Below, in pieces: positions 17,782 to 27,686 of a stretch of DNA of 64,000 nt; positions within the stretch are counted from its first letter, which is position 1, and every line of letters starts with the position of its first letter. The position numbers and the translations under genes are program-made. The stretch spans positions 1-64,000 of the forward strand of contig JAIKXS010000065.1 in assembly GCA_024683955.1 (NCBI GenBank). The letters run 5' to 3'. The DNA comes from Desulfovibrio sp. (lineage in GTDB: Bacteria; Desulfobacterota; Desulfovibrionia; Desulfovibrionales; Desulfovibrionaceae). The notes under the pieces are model-generated. The model saw nothing but the letters and a program-made list of their open reading frames with translations, made no database searches and was not told where the DNA came from.

Positions 17782-19222
17782 GCCCCTCTCCTTCAATCAT
17801 GCTGCTGAAAGCATCGACAAATTTTTCAAGAGCATTGGCTCGAGACCCTTTGAAAAGGATGGTGCCGCCACGCACAGGGTCCATCTGAGATGTGGCAGCA
17901 AGACTTCTCACTTCGTTCATGAATTCACCGGGATCGGAAATGAAGACAAAAGGCGCCTGTCCCCCGCCTGCCTTAAAGCCATCGAGGACGGCATCTCCTT
18001 CCCCTCCCTTCCAGAAAACGGCAGAGGGCCCAATCTTTGCTAGAAGGGTCCCGATATCCCTGTGTAGAGAGGATGCGTCTTTTCCAAGTTCCCGCATTTC
18101 ACCGAGCACACAGTAAAACGGAGCCTCACCTGCCTGCGATTTTGCGGCCTTCAGCATCCGCTCCATGGAAAGAGGATTGGCATTATACGTGTCGTCAATA
18201 AGGGTAAAGGAGCCAAGAAGACGCCTGCTGCAGCGTTGCGGAGGCAGCGTGGCGCGGGGCAGGGCCGACTGAATGCCCTCCATCGGGAGGTCAAGCAAGC
18301 GCATGAGAAGCACCGCGGCCACCACGTTTTCCGCGGCATACTCCCCGTTCAGGGGAGCGCGTACTTCATGGTAGAGGCCCTCAATGTAGACGCTAAAAAT
18401 ACCGAGACCGTCGGGAGCCTCACCCTTGTATACGGCAAAGGCCGTATCCTGAAAGGAATCCGTGGCGGTGCTGTTCACATTTGGAACGCCCTGCTTTCCG
18501 CTGAAAAAATACAGGGGCTGCACGTGGGTACCGAGGGCTTTCCAGAGAAGTTCGGGATAATCGGCCGAAAGAACACCCTTTCCACCCTCAGCCAGGTGCA
18601 GTAAAAGACGTGTCTTATGCCAGGCCACACCCATGTCACCAAGCCCCTCCGTATGTCCGGGCCCCACGTTCAAAATGAGACCTATGTCTGGCAAAAGAAC
18701 GGAGGCAAGCTCCTCCATATCCCCCGGATGGCTTATGCCAAGCTCGAACACCCAGTAGTCCTCGTCGCCGTCCGTATTCAGCATCCCCCAGGCAAGACCG
18801 AGCTGATTGTTGTGATTTTTCCGGCTCATGGCGGTCTTGCCGAAGGAGGAAAGGCTCTGTCCGAGCATTTCCTTAAGGGTTGTCTTGCCGCAGGTGCCGG
18901 TTATGCCGATGACCTTTGCTGATGTTCTCTTCCGCCAGGCATGGGCAATTTTTCCGAGCGCTTCGATGCTGTTCTTCACAATAAGCGTCGGCGCCGACAC
19001 GTCCGGCAGAGGCCGCTCGGCCAGAAGAATAGCAGCATTCTTCTTTAACGCGTCCGCCGCAAAATCATGGCCGTCGCTTTTTTCGCCCTTTATGCACACA
19101 AAAAGGTCACCGGACCGTACCTCGCGGCTGTCATAGGAAACACCCGTTGCATACCGGTCTCCCATTCCCTCCTGCTCCGGACAGTCGAGAATGGCACATA
19201 ATTCATGATAACTTAGGCGCAC
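17771..19222 (-). CDS. murF: UDP-N-acetylmuramoyl-tripeptide--D-alanyl-D-alanine ligase MurF
   Basis: This cytoplasmic ligase adds D-Ala-D-Ala, completing the UDP-MurNAc-pentapeptide. The 483 residues show the substrate-binding N-domain ([19 protein letters not shown] near residue 28), the ATP loop [18 protein letters not shown] near 105, the Mur signature [17 protein letters not shown] near 137, and [17 protein letters not shown] near 345, characteristic of MurF. It overlaps murE by 10 nt and mraY by 11 nt. No ddl gene, needed to supply the dipeptide, lies in this cluster. Confidence 0.96.
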   Translation of the reverse strand: MRLSYHELCAILDCPEQEGMGDRYATGVSYDSREVRSGDLFVCIKGEKSDGHDFAADALKKNAAILLAERPLPDVSAPTLIVKNSIEALGKIAHAWRKRTSAKVIGITGTCGKTTLKEMLGQSLSSFGKTAMSRKNHNNQLGLAWGMLNTDGDEDYWVFELGISHPGDMEELASVLLPDIGLILNVGPGHTEGLGDMGVAWHKTRLLLHLAEGGKGVLSADYPELLWKALGTHVQPLYFFSGKQGVPNVNSTATDSFQDTAFAVYKGEAPDGLGIFSVYIEGLYHEVRAPLNGEYAAENVVAAVLLMRLLDLPMEGIQSALPRATLPPQRCSRRLLGSFTLIDDTYNANPLSMERMLKAAKSQAGEAPFYCVLGEMRELGKDASSLHRDIGTLLAKIGPSAVFWKGGEGDAVLDGFKAGGGQAPFVFISDPGEFMNEVRSLAATSQMDPVRGGTILFKGSRANALEKFVDAFSSMIEGEGHVL

Positions 19223-20673
19223 CCCAGTAACTCCCTGACCACTTCCTGATCGCTGTAATGATGTCGAACGCCCTGAATGATCTGATAGTCTTCATGCCCT
19301 TTGCCGGCGATCAGAACGCAGTCATGGGGCCCTGTCGCAAGATCAAGTGCAAAACGCGTTGCCTCTTTTCTGTCCGGTTCAACGTGAAGATTTGCGGCGT
19401 TCACAAGTCCCGGCTTGACATCCTCAATAATGGCCATCGGATCTTCATTACGCGGATTGTCCGAGGTCAGGACGGCCCAGTCAGAATACTTCGCAACCGC
19501 CTCCCCCATGAGAGGCCGTTTCCCGCGGTCCCTGTTGCCACCGCAGCCGAACACGGTGATTATCTTCTGAAACCCTGCCTTTCGCAGAGCCGAAAGCACA
19601 TTGACAAGGGCATCGGGCGTGTGCGCGTAGTCCACGAAAATGTGTTTACCGCCACCGTCAATCCGTTCAAGACGCCCCTTGACACCGGGAAAATGCTCCA
19701 GGGCGGCAAGATCTGAAATACCGATTCCCATCTCGAGGGCAAGAGCCTGCACGGTCAGAAGGTTGGCAGCATTGAAGGCTCCAACAAGTGGAGATGCAAG
19801 TTCCCACGTGCTGTTTCCGTAACGCATGGCAAGACGGAGTCCCTGGGTATCCTGACGCAGGATCCGTGCGGTCAGCCTCCGTCCTGCTTCATATTCGGAA
19901 AACCCGTAGGCAAGTGCATCAGGGCACATGGCAAGAAGGCGTTTACCGTACTGATCGTCACAATTTATGGCCATGCGTTTTTCAGCAAGCGGCAGTTCCG
20001 TAAAGAGCCGAGCCTTCACCGCAAAATAGCGTTCCATGCTTGTGTGGAAATCCAGATGGTCCTGGGTGAGATTCGTGAAGGCAACGCCTGAGAACGGCAC
20101 ATCGGCAACGCGCTTCTGCTCGATGGAGTGGGAGGAGACCTCCATCACTGCCCATGAGCAGCCGGCCTTTTCCATGTCATGAAGGAGAGAGTGAATCCGC
20201 AGCGGATCAGGGGTCGTCAGGGGAGCCGCCTCACAAAAACCGGGCCAGCGGTAGCTCACCGTTCCGAGAACGCCGACCTTGGCACCGAGGGAGGTCAGCA
20301 GTGCTTCAAGGAGATAGGTTGCAGTGGTTTTTCCATTGGTCCCCGTTATGCCAAGAATTTTGAGTGTGTGCTGAGCGGTGTGAAAGCGAATGCCCGCAAG
20401 CCGGGAAAGGGAGGCTCGAATATCGTCCCGGACACAAAAGGATACCGTATCGGGAAGCTTGTCCGCATACTGTAAGTAGGCCTCGTTATTCAGTACGACA
20501 TACGCCGCACCGGCCTTCACGGCCGCTTCGATATAGACGGCACCGTCCTCACTCTCACCCGGTACGGCGACAAAGATATCACCCTTCGTAATCTTCCGTG
20601 AGTCGGCCTGAACACCGCATGCCTCATCACGTAAACGCGCTTCCAAGCTCTCAAAAGAGACTGCTTGAGCCAT
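19213..20673 (-). CDS. murE: UDP-MurNAc-L-alanyl-D-glutamate--2,6-diaminopimelate ligase MurE
   Basis: This cytoplasmic ligase adds the third stem-peptide residue. The 486 residues contain the ATP loop ILGITGTNGKTTATYLLEALL near residue 105, VMEVSSHSIEQKRV near 172, LTQDHLDFHTSMERY near 202 and FVDYAHTPDALVNVL near 345. The motif TSDNPRNEDPM near residue 400 is the DNPR signature of meso-diaminopimelate-adding enzymes, consistent with a Gram-negative wall. It begins about 105 nt after ftsI and overlaps murF by 10 nt. Confidence 0.97.
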   Translation of the reverse strand: MAQAVSFESLEARLRDEACGVQADSRKITKGDIFVAVPGESEDGAVYIEAAVKAGAAYVVLNNEAYLQYADKLPDTVSFCVRDDIRASLSRLAGIRFHTAQHTLKILGITGTNGKTTATYLLEALLTSLGAKVGVLGTVSYRWPGFCEAAPLTTPDPLRIHSLLHDMEKAGCSWAVMEVSSHSIEQKRVADVPFSGVAFTNLTQDHLDFHTSMERYFAVKARLFTELPLAEKRMAINCDDQYGKRLLAMCPDALAYGFSEYEAGRRLTARILRQDTQGLRLAMRYGNSTWELASPLVGAFNAANLLTVQALALEMGIGISDLAALEHFPGVKGRLERIDGGGKHIFVDYAHTPDALVNVLSALRKAGFQKIITVFGCGGNRDRGKRPLMGEAVAKYSDWAVLTSDNPRNEDPMAIIEDVKPGLVNAANLHVEPDRKEATRFALDLATGPHDCVLIAGKGHEDYQIIQGVRHHYSDQEVVRELLGCA

Positions 20674-20778
20674 TCTTTTCCGTCCCCTTTTCCTGTTGTT
20701 TCAGACAGCGTCAGACAAGTGCCGAGGCAGGCAGCGGTTCACCAGGCGCGCAGCACTCTGCTGAACCGGTACATATCT

Positions 20779-22917
20779 TCACTGATTCATGTTCTCCGAA
20801 AGCCAGAGCACGCAGCCCGTGCCGTTAGCGGCATCCGGCCATTGACTTCCCGCAGCCGGAAACTGCCGGACAACAAGATTTCCTGTGCCCTTGAGTTCCG
20901 GCACAATGCCCCCAAGCGCAAAAAGTTCAACAGCGTTTCTGAGGCTTTTCCCTTTCACATCCGGGATGCGTTTGCCGGCCTTTGCAAGACTTCCGGGCCG
21001 CTTCATTTCTACTTTCTTCCGCTCAAGGGGAAGCGCCTTTTCCTCCCACGGCGGCGTCAGGGAAGCCATTTTCAGAGAACGCGCCGCATGCCTGCCGGCA
21101 ACGGGGGATTCGGCCGAACGCTCCTCTTCCTTTTTTACGGAAAGCGGACAGGTGTTGCCGGAGTAAGCCAGAAGCCTTGCACCTATTTCACTGAAGACGG
21201 GCGCTGAAACAACACCACCGAACTGATTTCGTGTGGGTTCGTCCACCATGACGAGAATCAGGAATTCGGGCTTCTCGGCCGGGAAAAACCCCACAAAGGA
21301 GGCCAGGCGTTTGCTGCCGTAGGTCTTTGATCGATGGTCGGCCTTCTGTGCGGTTCCGGTCTTGCCGGCCACCTCAACACCCTCGATTCTTCCCCTCTTT
21401 CCGGTTCCGTCCTTGGCCTCGACCACGTCCCGCATCATAAGACGCACTTTTTTTGCCGTCTCAGCGCTGAAGGCGCGCGGTCTGATCTCTGCTTCGGTAT
21501 CTTCGGCAAGAAGGCGGAGGGGCTTGTACACACCGTCATTCAAGAGAGTGAGATAGGCCTGGGCCATCTGCAGCCCCGTCACGGAAATACTTTGTCCGAA
21601 AGAGGTCGTGATGGTGTCAATCTGGCTCCAGCCCTTCGGCGAGCGCAGAATGCCGCGGCTCTGAACCACGGGAATCTGCGTGGGACCGCCGAACCCCAGT
21701 GTTTTCAGATAGGAGTAATAGCGTTTCGTTCCGATAGTGAGGCCTATCTTCGCCATGCCGATATTTGAGGAGTAGCGAAGAACACGGCTTGCCGAAATCA
21801 CGCCCTGTGAGGACGTGTCTCTGATGAGAAAGTCCTTGCCGCTCCAGCGACCGCCTTCGCAATCGATCAATGTATTGGGGGAAACCTTCCGGTCCTGCAG
21901 GGCGAGGGCCATGACAAGAGGTTTGAACGTTGAGCCCGGTTCAAGAGCATCCTGAGCCAGATGGTTTCTGTAAATCTCGGGTTTCTTGCTGAGGGAATTG
22001 GGATTGAAGAAGGGGTACTGGGCCCAGCCGAGGATGTCACCGTTTTTGACGTCAACAACCAGTGCTCCGCCCCAGGAAGCGTCGTATTCCCGCACGGCCC
22101 GGGCCACGGCTTCCTCCGCGATATACTGCACGTGCATGTCAAGCGTCAGACGGATATTTTCGCCGACATACATCTTTCCGTCGTTTTCATTTTGAAAGAT
22201 ACGGTTTCCCTTGGCGTCCCGCAGAACAACCTGGGTTCCCTTGGGCGAAGAGAGCCTTGAATCAAGCTTCTGCTCCAGTCCCGCCTTGCCTTTTCCTTCC
22301 GCATCGACAAAGCCAAGAAGCTGGCCAGCCATGTGCTTAAAAGGATAGACCCGTGTATATTCGGTTTTCTGCCCGATGCCCGGGATGTGAAGAGCCGCCA
22401 CCTCCGCTGCCGTGCTGTCGTCCACCTTGCGTTTAAGATAAATAAATTGGCGTTTTGTGTTCATCAGTCTCTTAAGCAAGACACTTTCTTCTATGCCAAG
22501 AACCTGGGAAAGAGCCCTCGCGCACCCCTCCTTGTCCTGTATCTTTCCGGGCAAGGCGAAAATGGAGGGAGCCGCGACAGTTCGTGCGATGACCTGTCCG
22601 TTCCGGTCGCTTATGATGCCGCGAAGACCTACTATCTCCTCCGTGAACTCGTGCTGCTCAACGGCGCGTGCAGCCAGTTCATCAGCAAGAAAAACCTGCA
22701 GGTACAAGGCGCGCCCCCAGAGAACGACCCACAAAAAACAGAACACCGCAGCACCGAAAATGATACGAAAACGCGACCAGTCGTATCCGCTCCCGGCTGC
22801 GGTTTTTTCTGCGGAACGCTGAAGTTCCTCCTTGGGCAGGCTCTCGCGTTTGGGCCGCTCAACATATTCCGCGCCCTGTTTGCGCACTTCCACTTTTTTC
22901 TTCCGAAACAGCCCCAT
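20779..22917 (-). CDS. ftsI: division transpeptidase FtsI (PBP3) with C-terminal PASTA domain
   Basis: This class B penicillin-binding protein crosslinks septal peptidoglycan with FtsW. The 712 residues have a charged cytoplasmic tail, one membrane anchor (about 51-75), a dimerisation domain and the transpeptidase domain with active-site STFK (329-332), SSN (383-385) and KTG (519-521). After a basic linker the last ~65 residues (PDVKGKSLRNAVELF onward) form one PASTA domain, an addition absent from E. coli FtsI but known in many other bacteria. The start lies 7 nt after ftsL. Confidence 0.95.
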   Translation of the reverse strand: MGLFRKKKVEVRKQGAEYVERPKRESLPKEELQRSAEKTAAGSGYDWSRFRIIFGAAVFCFLWVVLWGRALYLQVFLADELAARAVEQHEFTEEIVGLRGIISDRNGQVIARTVAAPSIFALPGKIQDKEGCARALSQVLGIEESVLLKRLMNTKRQFIYLKRKVDDSTAAEVAALHIPGIGQKTEYTRVYPFKHMAGQLLGFVDAEGKGKAGLEQKLDSRLSSPKGTQVVLRDAKGNRIFQNENDGKMYVGENIRLTLDMHVQYIAEEAVARAVREYDASWGGALVVDVKNGDILGWAQYPFFNPNSLSKKPEIYRNHLAQDALEPGSTFKPLVMALALQDRKVSPNTLIDCEGGRWSGKDFLIRDTSSQGVISASRVLRYSSNIGMAKIGLTIGTKRYYSYLKTLGFGGPTQIPVVQSRGILRSPKGWSQIDTITTSFGQSISVTGLQMAQAYLTLLNDGVYKPLRLLAEDTEAEIRPRAFSAETAKKVRLMMRDVVEAKDGTGKRGRIEGVEVAGKTGTAQKADHRSKTYGSKRLASFVGFFPAEKPEFLILVMVDEPTRNQFGGVVSAPVFSEIGARLLAYSGNTCPLSVKKEEERSAESPVAGRHAARSLKMASLTPPWEEKALPLERKKVEMKRPGSLAKAGKRIPDVKGKSLRNAVELFALGGIVPELKGTGNLVVRQFPAAGSQWPDAANGTGCVLWLSENMNQ

Positions 22918-22923
22918 GACACC

Positions 22924-23226
22924 CTACTCCATACGGCGGATCTGCCCGGGAAACGGTTCGTGCATCCCGTATTTGACAGCGTTTTGTCTCAGTTCATGCG
23001 GGGTTAAAAGACGTTCCTTCTCCACTTCAAGTTTTGCCATGTGATCCTTGCGCTCCGCGATCTCCTCGTGGGTACGCGTAATGAAGTAGGAGGTGTCAAC
23101 CCGCTCAATATTGGTCCACACAAGGGTCAGAAGCATGAGTAAACACGACAAGACCCCAAGGGCAAAAGCAAAAATCCAGCTTCTTCCGCCCCTGCGCCTG
23201 CGGTCGGGAAAATGTTTACCAAGCAT
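22924..23226 (-). CDS. ftsL: FtsL-like cell division protein
   Basis: FtsL is a short bitopic protein that forms a coiled-coil complex with FtsB and FtsQ and activates FtsWI. The ATG at 23226 has AAGGAAGAAGGGAACGC upstream and gives 100 residues: a basic N-terminus (HFPDRRRRGGR), one membrane segment (about 17-39) and a short coiled coil with ERKDHMAKLEVEKERL. FtsL sequences diverge widely, so the call depends mainly on size, topology and the position between rsmH and ftsI. A frame extending to 23322 lacks a ribosome-binding site. Confidence 0.8.
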   Translation of the reverse strand: MLGKHFPDRRRRGGRSWIFAFALGVLSCLLMLLTLVWTNIERVDTSYFITRTHEEIAERKDHMAKLEVEKERLLTPHELRQNAVKYGMHEPFPGQIRRME

Positions 23227-23315
23227 GCGTTCCCTTCTTCCTTTGCGATCAAAAACACGTGGTATAATGCCCTGAAAATGCGTAACTACGCAGAAGGGCT
23301 GCGTTCCAGGAGAAA

Positions 23316-24260
23316 TCAACATTTCTCAACGGCCCGCAGTTTCGCGCTGCTTGCCCTGGGATTGGCGGTTAGTTCCCCCTTCCCCGCCCGCAAGGGATGC
23401 TTTGTCAACAATTTCACCCGGGGAGTGTGCCCGCAGGTACACTGCAGCTGATAGGCGGGACAGACACAGCCCTTCGCCCAGCCCTGCATGGCCTGCTTGA
23501 CCATCCGGTCCTCAAGGGAATGAAACGTCAGGACAACAAGGCGCCCGCCGCTCTTCAAATACTCAGGGATAGCAGCAAGAAATGCCTCGAGCTGTCCAAG
23601 TTCGTCGTTGACGGCAATGCGAAGCGCCTGAAAGGTGCGTGTCGCCGGATGATGCCTTGCCTTGTCACGCCAGCTTTTTGAATAGCTTCTCTCAACCAGA
23701 CGGGCGAGCTCTCCTGTCGTTTCAATGGGTGCTTCAGCACGGGCCCGCAGAATGCCACGGACAATCTGTGCCGCCATGGGCTCCTCGCCGTAACGGGCAA
23801 TAATATCCCGTAAGCAGGATCCTTCGGCGTTATTTATAATATCTCTCGCTGTAGGGACCGCTTCGCTCTGGTCCATGCGCATATCCAGAGGCGCGTCCTC
23901 CAGAAAGCTGAACCCCCGTTCCGCAGTGTCTATCTGCATGGAGGAAACGCCGATATCAATGAGAGCCCCGTCCAGAGATCCCCACTCAAGCTCGCTCAAA
24001 AAAGATGGAAAATCGGCATAGTGTCCGTGTACGGGATGAAGCCGGTTTCTGAAGGATGCAAGACGAGCCGTGGCGAGAGAAAGGGCCTTCTTATCCCTGT
24101 CAATCCCAAGTAGTTCCGATGAGGGAGCAGAAGAAAGAATCGCCTCGGCATGTCCCCCGTACCCGAGGGTTCCGTCAAGATAGCGGCCTCCCGGACGAGG
24201 GGAAAGAAAATCCAAAACCTCGTTCAGCATAACCGGAATATGGGGTGGATTTTCGGCCAT
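23316..24260 (-). CDS. rsmH: 16S rRNA m4C1402 methyltransferase RsmH (MraW)
   Basis: This S-adenosylmethionine-dependent enzyme N4-methylates C1402 of 16S rRNA in the ribosomal P site. The 314 residues have the start motif HIPVMLNEVLDFL, the SAM-binding DGTLGYGGHAEAIL near residue 30, LIDIGVSSMQIDTAERGFSF near 100, and TRTFQALRIAVNDELGQLEAFL near 208, the family signature. VLTFHSLEDRMVKQAM follows. It is 6 nt after mraZ, the usual arrangement at the head of dcw clusters. Confidence 0.97.
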   Translation of the reverse strand: MAENPPHIPVMLNEVLDFLSPRPGGRYLDGTLGYGGHAEAILSSAPSSELLGIDRDKKALSLATARLASFRNRLHPVHGHYADFPSFLSELEWGSLDGALIDIGVSSMQIDTAERGFSFLEDAPLDMRMDQSEAVPTARDIINNAEGSCLRDIIARYGEEPMAAQIVRGILRARAEAPIETTGELARLVERSYSKSWRDKARHHPATRTFQALRIAVNDELGQLEAFLAAIPEYLKSGGRLVVLTFHSLEDRMVKQAMQGWAKGCVCPAYQLQCTCGHTPRVKLLTKHPLRAGKGELTANPRASSAKLRAVEKC

Positions 24261-24265
24261 GTCGT

Positions 24266-24727
24266 CTACAGGGGAATATTGATGTTATTGGAGGTCAGAG
24301 CCTCTGACATATCCTCGGTGGTCAGAATGCTGTCGAAGCGCTGCTGATCCCAAATTTCAAATTTATCGAGCATTCCGACAAGTACGCAGTCTTTTTCAAG
24401 TCCCGCCTCACGGAGAAGCGGCTGGGGAATACGCACCCGCCCCTGTCCGTCAAAGGTCAAAAAAGAGGCCAGCCCCATCACCTTTGACTTGAAATGGGAA
24501 AGTTTGACATTAGTGAAGGGTATGGCGCAAAGTTTCTCGCTAATACACTTCCAGTTCTCGGGAAAATAGCCCACAAGGCGGCCGTAAAAACCGGTCAGCC
24601 AAAAACCGCACGAATCTCCTTCGGATGCGTGCGTCAAAAGACAATCCCGATACTCGGGAGGCAGGATGAGGCGCCCCTTGGAGTCGAGTGTCCGATAATG
24701 GGTTGAGGAAAACTGCTCTGCGCTCAT
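24266..24727 (-). CDS. mraZ: transcriptional regulator MraZ
   Basis: MraZ is a DNA-binding protein, ring-forming in known structures, with two SpoVT-AbrB-like MraZ domains; in E. coli it represses its own dcw promoter. The N-terminal repeat shows the DSKGRLILPPEYRDCL motif near residue 15, and the second half has FDGQGRVRIPQPLLREAGL, the expected DxxGR pair. From the ATG at 24727 the protein is 153 residues; an ATG at 24748 would add seven. Both starts have weak ribosome-binding sites (GTGGG before the inner one). GTGGNG repeats just upstream look like its own operator. Confidence 0.93.
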   Translation of the reverse strand: MSAEQFSSTHYRTLDSKGRLILPPEYRDCLLTHASEGDSCGFWLTGFYGRLVGYFPENWKCISEKLCAIPFTNVKLSHFKSKVMGLASFLTFDGQGRVRIPQPLLREAGLEKDCVLVGMLDKFEIWDQQRFDSILTTEDMSEALTSNNINIPL

Positions 24728-24792
24728 ATAAACCCACAGAAAGCCCATGGAGTTTTTGTCGGAGAACCTCAGACAAAACGGTTGCCGGCAGC

Positions 24793-24840
24793 CTCCACGC
24801 CTAACTCCACATTAAACCCTTTTTCACCACTTTTCTCCAC
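24793..24840 (-). promoter_or_regulatory. MraZ box array
   Basis: On the minus strand four hexamers GTGGAG / GTGGTG occur at 24835-24840, 24825-24830, 24805-24810 and 24793-24798, that is at steps of 10, 20 and 12 nt. Tandem GTGG-containing repeats at about one helical turn are the known form of MraZ operators. Here they start right at the -10 element of the dcw promoter, consistent with autorepression. Confidence 0.75.
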
Positions 24841-24867
24841 TATGCCTTCCCTCCCTGTTCGTGTCAA
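24839..24867 (-). promoter_or_regulatory. dcw cluster promoter (sigma70 type)
   Basis: TTGACA (24862-24867) is followed after 17 nt by CATAGT (24839-24844) on the minus strand, a consensus -35 with a fair -10. The predicted start of transcription is near 24832, about 100 nt before mraZ. Confidence 0.75.
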
Positions 24868-25071
24868 GGAAGGTCTTTGGGAAAAATGGAAAGGGGAAAC
24901 TACCTTTTTTCTAATTATATCAGTATATTAAAAAAAACCTAAAAAAAGTGAAGAAGGTGTTTTTTAACGTAAGGGAAAGGACTTAGCGGGCAATGGAGGG
25001 GAAAAGAAGATCTTTTATGAAAAAATATCGGGGGAGAAGAGTGGAGGAGGGAGATATACGACGCGATGAAT

Positions 25072-25110
25072 AAAAAAGACCGTTCAAAGACGGTGGTCTC
25101 TGAATGGTCT
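25072..25110 (-). terminator. rho-independent terminator after the HD-GYP gene
   Basis: AGACCGTTCA (25077-25086) and TGAATGGTCT (25101-25110) pair apart from a G-U, and on the minus strand the stem is followed by six U residues. It lies about 120 nt past the stop codon of the HD-GYP gene and separates the pyk transcript from the dcw promoter region. Confidence 0.75.
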
Positions 25111-25228
25111 TACAGTGTTTGCCCCATCGGACAAGAAGTCACCTTAACGTTACAAGTATTGAGATCAGAAGAACACTCGCATACGTATCAGGATTTCTTC
25201 AGACAACGTCATGTCCAGATACCCGGCA

Positions 25229-26266
25229 TCACGAGGAGGTGGAAACAAAATCGTCAAATTTTGCATCCATATCCACGTGCTCGCTCAGAGGGCCTCCGGC
25301 GACAAAAGCTGTTGAAAGAAGCCCTGAATAGACGGTATCATATTTTGCGTTTTCATACAGTTCCTTCGCCGCCACCGCAAAGTCCTTAGCCTTGGCATAG
25401 GGACGCTCGGTGATCATGGCAGCAAAGGAATCGGCCACAGCCGTGATCTTCCCGACGGAACTTATCTGATTGCCCTTAAGGTGCTGGGGATATCCGGAAC
25501 CATCCATGCGTTCATGATGCTCGAAACAGGCACGGATAAGCTCTTCAAATTTCAGATCGCTTTTCTGCATAAGCTTGACGGAAGAAATGGTATGCTGGGC
25601 CATCTTATCGCGTTCATCAGGCTTTAAGTTAGAAGCCTTCGTCAGCAAAAACTGCGGGACTTTGCACATCCCGACATCATGCACTGTCATTGCCAGCATC
25701 AATCGGTCAAATTCCTTTCTTGCGTATTCCTTTTCCTTTTGCATCCAAAGCCAAGTTCCAACAATCATGGTATTAACAGCATGTTTTGCGGGACTCCACT
25801 TGCGATAAAGGCGACGCATAAAGGAATTAATGCGATGTTTATCGTTCCATATATATTCCGTTATAACCATAACATCACGATATAACAACTCCATCATGTC
25901 GGGAACAGGCTGTTCATAGTAATTATTATAACACTGTGTGACTCCCAAAATGCAGAGTTCGGCGACTTCTCCCTCTTTCAGATTTGGATCAAGCAGGACC
26001 AGATCAAGCTGACGGACCATATGGCGTTTATAGACATTCTGATCCGAGTGCGCCACGAAAAGATTCCCGGCAGCACATAATTCCGCAATCTTCTCAGCCT
26101 GTTGGTCCGTCAAACGCCCACCCTTGCGGAATATGGGTTCGAGGACGCAAATGTCTTCCCTGAACACATACAAATCCAGAGGCGGACGATGTTTGGAAAA
26201 ACTGGCAAGAATTTCAGAATTGATCTGAAAATAATCTTCGTTATTGATTGTTGATGCGTTGCTCAC
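25229..26266 (-). CDS. HD-GYP domain phosphohydrolase
   Basis: HD-GYP proteins usually hydrolyse cyclic di-GMP. This 345-residue protein has an uncharacterised N-terminal half (about 1-150) without a membrane segment or recognisable receiver domain. The C-terminal HD-GYP domain has VHDVGMCKVP (metal-binding HD pair) and HHERMDGSGYP, the full signature, so catalysis is plausible. The start is a GTG one base after the pyk stop, with GGAAG at the end of pyk acting as ribosome-binding site, which implies coupled expression. The N-terminal half may sense a ligand; this is inference. Confidence 0.88.
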   Translation of the reverse strand: MSNASTINNEDYFQINSEILASFSKHRPPLDLYVFREDICVLEPIFRKGGRLTDQQAEKIAELCAAGNLFVAHSDQNVYKRHMVRQLDLVLLDPNLKEGEVAELCILGVTQCYNNYYEQPVPDMMELLYRDVMVITEYIWNDKHRINSFMRRLYRKWSPAKHAVNTMIVGTWLWMQKEKEYARKEFDRLMLAMTVHDVGMCKVPQFLLTKASNLKPDERDKMAQHTISSVKLMQKSDLKFEELIRACFEHHERMDGSGYPQHLKGNQISSVGKITAVADSFAAMITERPYAKAKDFAVAAKELYENAKYDTVYSGLLSTAFVAGGPLSEHVDMDAKFDDFVSTSS

Positions 26267-26267
26267 A

Positions 26268-27686
26268 TTACTTCCAGTAAAGTTTGACGAGATTGGTTCC
26301 TCTGGGAGTTTGCTCTCCGGTGGACTGGCCGGCTGTAATCACGACGCAATCACCATTTGCAAAGTCCGGATTTCTGGCAATGAACTGCTCGGCACGAATA
26401 AGATGACTGGATTCCTCTTCAGGATGCTCTACAAATACGGGATGCACACCCCAGACAAAATTCAGGAGTCTGATCGACGTGGGATCCGGTGTCAGCGCAT
26501 AAATATCCTGGGGAGGCCTCAGTTCGGAAACCTGCTGGGCGCTCTTTCCTGACAGACTGTGGGACACAATGGCCGTCGCCCCGGCATTTTCGGCAAGAAT
26601 GCAGGCCGAATAGGCCAGGAATTCAGGAATGCCTTTGTCGTGATCCGGCTCTTTACGCTCGGAACGTTCGCGCAGAAGATTTTCAGCCTCTGTTGTAATA
26701 CGCTGCATATATTGGACAGTTTCCACAGGAAAATTACCCATGGCGGTCTCTTCCGAAAGCATCACGCAGTCGGCTCCGTCAAGGACAGCGTTCGCCACAT
26801 CCGTTGTTTCAGCGCGGGTCGGCGCAGGGCTGTTGACCATGGACAACAGCATCTGGGTCGCAACAATAACCGGTTTTCCCATCTTGTTGCACGCCCGTAT
26901 GATTTTCTTCTGCAGCATGGGAAGAAGCGGGAGGGGACATTCAACCCCAAGGTCGCCCCGAGCAACCATGACAACGTCAGTCTCCTGCAAAATAGCATCA
27001 AGGTTATCAACCGCCGCCTGACGCTCAAGCTTGACGACAATGGGAACACGCCGGCCGGAGTGGCAGATCAGTTCCCTGGCCTCACGGACATCTTCGGCCG
27101 TCTGCACATAGGAGATGGCCACGGCGTCAACACCCATGGCAAGACCGGCCGCGAGGTCAGTCTTATCCTTATCGGTGAGGGCACGAACGCGCGTGATTTT
27201 TCCAGGAAGGGCAAGGCCCTTCCTGGAGGTGACAAGGCCCGAATTTTCAGCCTGCAAAACCACAAGACCATCTGACCGGCGCCCCTCGACAGTGAACTGC
27301 AAACCGCCGTCGGCAAGGACCATGCGGTCGCCCTTCTCAAGATGTTCCAAAATAAGCGGATGATCAAAGGGCAGATAGGGCATCTCATTGGTACGCGCGG
27401 TTTCAGGACCCAGAAGAGCGCGCTTGCCCTTGCTCATTTGAATGCCGCCCTCATCAGGAATGACGCCAAGACGGATCTTCGGACCGGAAAGGTCCTGCAT
27501 AATGGTCAGTGGCCTGTTCAGTTCTTTTTCAACCGAACGTACATCCGCAATAATCTGCTCAAAATCTTTGGCAACGCCATGGGAAAAATTCAACCGGAAG
27601 ACACTTACTCCGGCTTTGGCAAGCTCACAGAGCCGCTCCCTTGACTTTGAAGCGGGACCAATTGTGCAAACAATTTTTGTTCTCAT
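26268..27686 (-). CDS. pyk: pyruvate kinase
   Basis: This glycolytic enzyme transfers phosphate from phosphoenolpyruvate to ADP, giving pyruvate and ATP. The ATG at 27686 gives 472 residues, normal for bacteria, starting RTKIVCTIGPASKSRERL; a frame extending 30 codons further upstream is not supported. Motifs: VFRLNFSHG near residue 37, IMQDLSGPKIRLG near 67, the active-site signature near 220 (IVVKLERQAAVDNLD), VMVARGDLGVECP near 240, and KPVIVATQMLLSM near 275, followed by the Thr/Glu-rich domain (VSEETAMG). It shares a transcript with the HD-GYP gene and has a strong promoter about 300 nt upstream. Confidence 0.97.
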   Translation of the reverse strand: MRTKIVCTIGPASKSRERLCELAKAGVSVFRLNFSHGVAKDFEQIIADVRSVEKELNRPLTIMQDLSGPKIRLGVIPDEGGIQMSKGKRALLGPETARTNEMPYLPFDHPLILEHLEKGDRMVLADGGLQFTVEGRRSDGLVVLQAENSGLVTSRKGLALPGKITRVRALTDKDKTDLAAGLAMGVDAVAISYVQTAEDVREARELICHSGRRVPIVVKLERQAAVDNLDAILQETDVVMVARGDLGVECPLPLLPMLQKKIIRACNKMGKPVIVATQMLLSMVNSPAPTRAETTDVANAVLDGADCVMLSEETAMGNFPVETVQYMQRITTEAENLLRERSERKEPDHDKGIPEFLAYSACILAENAGATAIVSHSLSGKSAQQVSELRPPQDIYALTPDPTSIRLLNFVWGVHPVFVEHPEEESSHLIRAEQFIARNPDFANGDCVVITAGQSTGEQTPRGTNLVKLYWK

